From Streptomyces polyasparticus (GTDB lineage Bacteria > Actinomycetota > Actinomycetes > Streptomycetales > Streptomycetaceae), in NCBI RefSeq assembly GCF_014493765.1, contig NZ_JACTVJ010000004.1:851110-915109 (forward strand): a stretch of 64,000 nt of DNA. The letters are read 5' to 3'. Below the pieces are notes generated by a model. That model saw nothing but the letters and a program-made list of their open reading frames with translations. It had not been told where the DNA came from and did not search any database. Positions 60,744 through 64,000 of this stretch are shown here, piece after piece (position 1 is the first letter of the stretch; every line of letters begins with the position of its first letter). Both the position numbers and the translations under genes were made by a program.

Positions 60744-63191
60744 TCACGCCTCGATCGTCGCGCTCAGCCTGCGGTCCGTGAGCGAGCGGCCGGCCTCCAG
60801 GGTGTACGTGCCCTTCTGGTACGCCCAGGCCCCCGCGCTCTCGTCCCAGATCTCGAACGCACGCCGTGGCAGCGGGATCCGCACCTCGACGCTCTCGCCC
60901 GCGTCCGCCGTGACGCTCGCGAAGGCGGCGAGGGCCCGCGCGGGGCGCTCCACGGCTCCGTCCGCGGGCGGGGCGAGGTAGAGCTGGACGGTCTCGCGGC
61001 CGGACCTGGCCCCGGTGTTGCGGAGCCGGACCGTCGCCTGCTCCCCGTCCCCGGTCACCTGGAGGCTCTCGTACGTCCAGTCGGTGTAGCCGAGGCCGTG
61101 GCCGAAGGGGTACGAGGGCGTGGCGCCTGCCTTGTCCCAGGCGCGGTAGCCGATGAACACGCCTTCGCCGTACGTGAGCCGGCCCTCGGCGTCCGGGGTG
61201 ACCTCGGTGACGGGCGCGTCGGCGAGCGAGCCCCAGGTGGTGGGCAGCCGGCCACCGGGCTCCTGGGCGCCGGTCAGCACATCGGCGAGTGCGGCGCCGC
61301 CCTCCTGGCCCGGGAACCAGCTGAGCAGCACGGCGGCGACGTCCTCGCGCCACGGGAGCTCCACCGGGGAGCCGGAGTTGACCACCACGACGGTGTGCGG
61401 GTTGGCGGCCGCGACGGCCCGTACGAGATCGTCCTGGCGGCCGGGCAGGCGCAGGTCCTTGCGGTCGAAGCCCTCGGACTCGACGCGGTCGGTGGTGGCG
61501 ACGACAACCACGGCGGTGTCGGCCGCGCGGGCGGCGCGGACCGCTTCGGCGATCATCTCGTCGGCGTCGCGGTGCGGTTCGGCGTGTGAGAGCGAGAGGG
61601 CGACCACCTCGATGGGCATGCCCTCGATCTTCGGCGGGGCGACATCGAGGGAGACCTCGACGGGCACCCCGGCCGTCAGCTCCACGGTGCCGCGCTCGGC
61701 GGGCTTGCCGAGGAAGGCCTCGAAGGGGTCGCCGTCCACGGGCATCCGCTGTTCGCCGGCGAACAGTTCCTGCCCGTCGACCGTGAGCCTGAGATTCCCG
61801 AGGCCGCGGGTGCCGAAGCGGTGGGCGCCGTCGACGCGCGGCGTGAACGTGCCCGTGACCTCGACCCGGCTGAGCGCCTCGTAGGTGACGCCCTCCGGGA
61901 ATCCGCCGCCGAACCACTGGATCGCGCCGTCGGCGAGCGGCGCTTCGCCGAGGATCCGGCCGTCCGCGTCGCGGCACACGGCCCGCAGCGCGAACCCGGC
62001 CGCGGCGACGCCGAGTTCGTCGCTGGGCTCGGCTCCCGTCGCGTACGAGACGGCCTCTTCGCCGAGCGCGGCGGTGAGCCCGTCGAGGGGCGAGACGACC
62101 CGGCGCGGGAAGACGGTGGCGGAGCCGCCGCCCAGGACGCGGGCGTCGCGGGCGGCGGCGCCGATCAGCGCGACCGTGCCGGTGCCGGACAGCGGGAGCG
62201 CGCCGCCCTCGTTGCGCACGAGGACGAAGGAGCGGTGGGCGATCTCGCGCGCGAGGGCCTCGCCGTCGACCGGCTCGGGGAGTTCCGTGACGGCCGGTTC
62301 GGCGCCTTCGAGTGCGCCGGCGCGGGCGGCGAGCCGCAGGACCCTGCGCACCGCCTCGTCGACGGCCGACTCCTCGGCCTCGCCGCCCCGTACGGCCTCG
62401 GCGAGCGCGGGACCGTAGACGGTCGCCGGGCCCGGCATCGCCACGTCGAGGCCGCCGCGCAGGGCGCCGAGGGTGTCGCGGGCGGCCAGCCAGTCGGAGA
62501 CGTTGAAGCCGTCGAAGCCCCATTCCTCGCGCAGGACGCCGTTCACCAAGGTGGCGTTCTCGGTCATGGTGGGTCCGTTGACCGCGTTGTAGGCGGTCAT
62601 GATGCCCCAGGGCCGGGCCTGCCTGACGATCGCTTCGAAGGGTGCCAAGTAGAGCTCGCGCAGGGCCCGTTCGGACACGAGGTTGTTCACGGTGAAGCGG
62701 TCGGTCTCGGCGTCGTTGGCGACGAAGTGCTTGACCGTCGTGCCGACGCCGCCGGACTGCACACCCCGTACGTAGCCGGTGCCGATCTCGCCGGTCAGAT
62801 ACGGGTCCTCGCTGTACGCCTCGAAGTGCCGTCCGCCGCGCGGCGAGCGCTGCAGATTGACGGTCGGCGCGAGCAGCACGTGCACGCCCTTGCGCCGGGC
62901 CTCCTGGGCGAGCAGCTGCCCGGCGCGGTACGCGAGTTCCGGGTCCCAGGCGGCCGCGAGCGCGGTCGGCGAGGGCAGGGCTATGGACGGGTCGTCGGCG
63001 CTCCAGCGCACGCCCCGTACACCGATCGGGCCGTCGGACATGACCAGCGACCGCAGCCCGATCTCAGGGATCGCGGGCAGGCTCCACATGTCCTGGCCTG
63101 CGAGCAGGCGGGCCTTCGTGTCGAGGTCGAGTTTCCCGAGCGCGGCCTCCACAACCGCCTCGTAAGCGTCCCTGTGCTGCTGCTCAGTCAC
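60744..63191 (-). CDS. glycoside hydrolase family 3, beta-glucosidase-like with PA14 insert
   Basis: An 815-residue protein from GTG 63191, eight bases after GGAGG. The GH3 N-terminal barrel includes RSLVMSDGPIGVRG, KHFVANDAETDR and the nucleophile Asp in FNVSDWLAARD. The C-terminal domain contains LVRNEGGALPLS and GRQDDLVRAVAAANP. A PA14-type beta domain (EVTGTFTPRVDGAHRFGTRG, about 440-560) is inserted. A fibronectin-III-like end follows. No signal peptide, so it acts on imported oligosaccharides. Divergent from a TetR gene. Confidence 0.93.
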   Translation of the reverse strand: MTEQQHRDAYEAVVEAALGKLDLDTKARLLAGQDMWSLPAIPEIGLRSLVMSDGPIGVRGVRWSADDPSIALPSPTALAAAWDPELAYRAGQLLAQEARRKGVHVLLAPTVNLQRSPRGGRHFEAYSEDPYLTGEIGTGYVRGVQSGGVGTTVKHFVANDAETDRFTVNNLVSERALRELYLAPFEAIVRQARPWGIMTAYNAVNGPTMTENATLVNGVLREEWGFDGFNVSDWLAARDTLGALRGGLDVAMPGPATVYGPALAEAVRGGEAEESAVDEAVRRVLRLAARAGALEGAEPAVTELPEPVDGEALAREIAHRSFVLVRNEGGALPLSGTGTVALIGAAARDARVLGGGSATVFPRRVVSPLDGLTAALGEEAVSYATGAEPSDELGVAAAGFALRAVCRDADGRILGEAPLADGAIQWFGGGFPEGVTYEALSRVEVTGTFTPRVDGAHRFGTRGLGNLRLTVDGQELFAGEQRMPVDGDPFEAFLGKPAERGTVELTAGVPVEVSLDVAPPKIEGMPIEVVALSLSHAEPHRDADEMIAEAVRAARAADTAVVVVATTDRVESEGFDRKDLRLPGRQDDLVRAVAAANPHTVVVVNSGSPVELPWREDVAAVLLSWFPGQEGGAALADVLTGAQEPGGRLPTTWGSLADAPVTEVTPDAEGRLTYGEGVFIGYRAWDKAGATPSYPFGHGLGYTDWTYESLQVTGDGEQATVRLRNTGARSGRETVQLYLAPPADGAVERPARALAAFASVTADAGESVEVRIPLPRRAFEIWDESAGAWAYQKGTYTLEAGRSLTDRRLSATIEA

Positions 63192-63237
63192 TGCTGTACC
63201 TCCGCGTCGACGTACCCCTGACCGCCTCCCATCCTGC

Positions 63238-63258
63238 ACCGCTTACCTGTGAAGCGGT
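63238..63258. promoter_or_regulatory. operator-like dyad between GH3 gene and tetR
   Basis: ACCGCTT-ACCTGTG-AAGCGGT: 7-bp arms, 7-bp spacer, 45 bp before the tetR start and 47 bp before the GH3 start. TTACCTG within it recurs at 63278-63284. Confidence 0.65.
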
Positions 63259-63302
63259 AGGTTTCGTTATCTGGCAGTTACCTGGACGGGTATGCTCGGG
63301 GC

Positions 63303-63869
63303 GTGGCAGCGAAGACGAGAAGTGATCAGCGGCGTGCGGAGATCGTGCGGGCCGCGCTCGAAGTGATCGCCGAGCGCGGCTATCGCGGTGCGTCCCTGGC
63401 CGCGGTGGCCGAGCGGGTGGGCCTGACGCAGCAGGGGCTGCTGCACCACTTCCCCACCAAGGAGGCGCTGCTCGTCGCGGTCCTGGAGGAGCGCGACCAG
63501 TGGGATGCCACCCCGCGGGCGCGCGAGTGGCGCCTCGATCTGCTCGCCTCGCTCGTCGAGTACAACGCGATGCGGCCGGCGATCGTGCAGACCTTCTCGG
63601 CCCTGCTCGGCGAGAGCGTCACGGAGGACCATCCGGCGCGCGGCTACTTCACGCGGCGCTATGCGTCCGTACGCGAGGACATGACCCGGCTGCTGCACGC
63701 GGAGTACGGCGAGCGGCTGCCGTCGGGGCTCACCCCCGAGCAGGCGGCGCCGCTGCTCGTGGCCGTGCTCGACGGCCTGCAGTACCAGTGGCTGCTCGAC
63801 CCCGAGAACGTGGACATGCCGGGGGCCTTCCGGAACTTCCTCGTACTGCTCGGGGAGACCGCCGCCTAG
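63303..63869 (+). CDS. TetR family regulator
   Basis: A 188-residue protein from GTG 63303. DNA-binding domain: AEIVRAALEVIAERGYRGAS, then LAAVAERVGLTQQGLLHHFP. The C-terminal domain DGLQYQWLLDPENVDM is typical of TetR_C_6-like regulators. Divergent from the GH3 gene with a shared dyad, so the probable role is local repression of the glycosidase, induced by a sugar or glycoside. Confidence 0.9.
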   Translation: MAAKTRSDQRRAEIVRAALEVIAERGYRGASLAAVAERVGLTQQGLLHHFPTKEALLVAVLEERDQWDATPRAREWRLDLLASLVEYNAMRPAIVQTFSALLGESVTEDHPARGYFTRRYASVREDMTRLLHAEYGERLPSGLTPEQAAPLLVAVLDGLQYQWLLDPENVDMPGAFRNFLVLLGETAA

Positions 63870-63927
63870 GGCCCGTCCGGCGGATCGGACCGGCACGCGG
63901 CGGCCTGATCCGCCGGACAGGCCCTAG
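63866..63927. terminator. long inverted repeat after tetR
   Basis: Arms of 21 bp (63866-63886 and 63907-63927) with one mismatch and a 20-bp spacer. The left arm starts inside the tetR stop codon. It may act as terminator or mark the target of the following possible insertion sequence. Confidence 0.75.
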
Positions 63928-64000
63928 TAGGACTTTGTTAGGTGGCTGGTCAGGTTCTGGAGTTGGTAGTTCGCTGGGGGTATGACTCCGGAGGAGCTTG
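63928..64000 (+). mobile_element. possible left edge of an insertion sequence (truncated by window)
   Basis: Right after the inverted repeat the composition drops to about 54 percent G+C with GTTAGGTGGCTGGTCAGG-type sequence unlike other intergenic regions here. An open frame begins at ATG 63982 behind GGGGG (MTPEEL...) and leaves the window. This looks like the start of a transposase gene, perhaps IS630-like, but only six codons are visible. Confidence 0.3.

Overview
The window is a high-GC (roughly 72 percent) actinobacterial chromosome segment, almost certainly Streptomyces or a close relative. The evidence is the strong third-position G/C bias, frequent GTG starts, AGGAGG-type ribosome sites, and two chromosomal blocks I recognise from Streptomyces: aceE with DUF3052, an AhpE peroxiredoxin and TerD genes; and fasR-fabD-fabH-acpP-fabF with a DUF3145 gene. 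Nearly all of it is ordinary chromosome. I see no CRISPR array, rRNA, prophage or secondary-metabolite cluster, and only one possible insertion-sequence edge at the extreme right.

Layout. 1-9.6 kb: a truncated FAD/NAD(P)-binding protein, DoxX, a copper SOD, a DedA-type protein, small conserved proteins, a PadR regulator, 2,4-dienoyl-CoA reductase FadH, an unusually long TetR regulator and a stand-alone ClpX paralogue. 9.7-12.3 kb: a more accessory-looking stretch with a STAS protein, tandem repeats, two zinc-finger-like small proteins (one CbrC/UPF0167), gene fragments, and tRNA-Val(UAC) with a strong terminator. 12.4-15.8 kb: a DUF4097 lipoprotein, a coiled-coil protein and a DUF4383 membrane protein. 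15.9-19.5 kb: a complete D-galactonate (De Ley-Doudoroff) operon: GntR regulator, dehydratase, aldolase, PfkB kinase. 19.5-23.3 kb: FmdB protein, O-methyltransferase, NarL-type two-component pair, second DedA protein.

23.2-33.5 kb is a Ter (tellurium/stress) locus. A translationally coupled biosynthetic operon (HpcH/CitE-type aldolase, PRTase-TRSP-StiP fusion, HAD phosphatase) is divergent from three TerD-family genes, a TerA-like gene and a DUF475/TerC-type membrane protein, followed by an AhpE peroxiredoxin and a DUF3052 protein. Known comparative genomics links such genes to a nucleoside-like metabolite and a calcium-binding TerD membrane complex. This is the most interesting functional system in the window. 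34-36.8 kb is aceE, followed by a potassium channel.

37.7-48.5 kb: a small membrane protein, an I36-type secreted inhibitor, a DHA2 efflux pump divergent from its TetR, two paralogous DUF1023 hydrolases flanking a DUF4429 gene and a second two-component pair, and a membrane acyltransferase. 48.6-53.8 kb: aldo/keto reductase with MerR, GNATs, serine hydrolase, methyltransferase, pirin. 53.9-58.9 kb: the fatty-acid synthesis operon with its PucR-type regulator FasR. 58.9-64 kb: DUF3145, an SGNH lipoprotein, a GH3 glycosidase divergent from a TetR, and a possible IS edge.

The clearest unexplained DNA-level pattern is that several genes end in short tandem repeats (14, 15, 21, 24 and about 36 bp) that start at, and often copy, the stop codon. 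There are also several clean operator-like palindromes beside local regulators.
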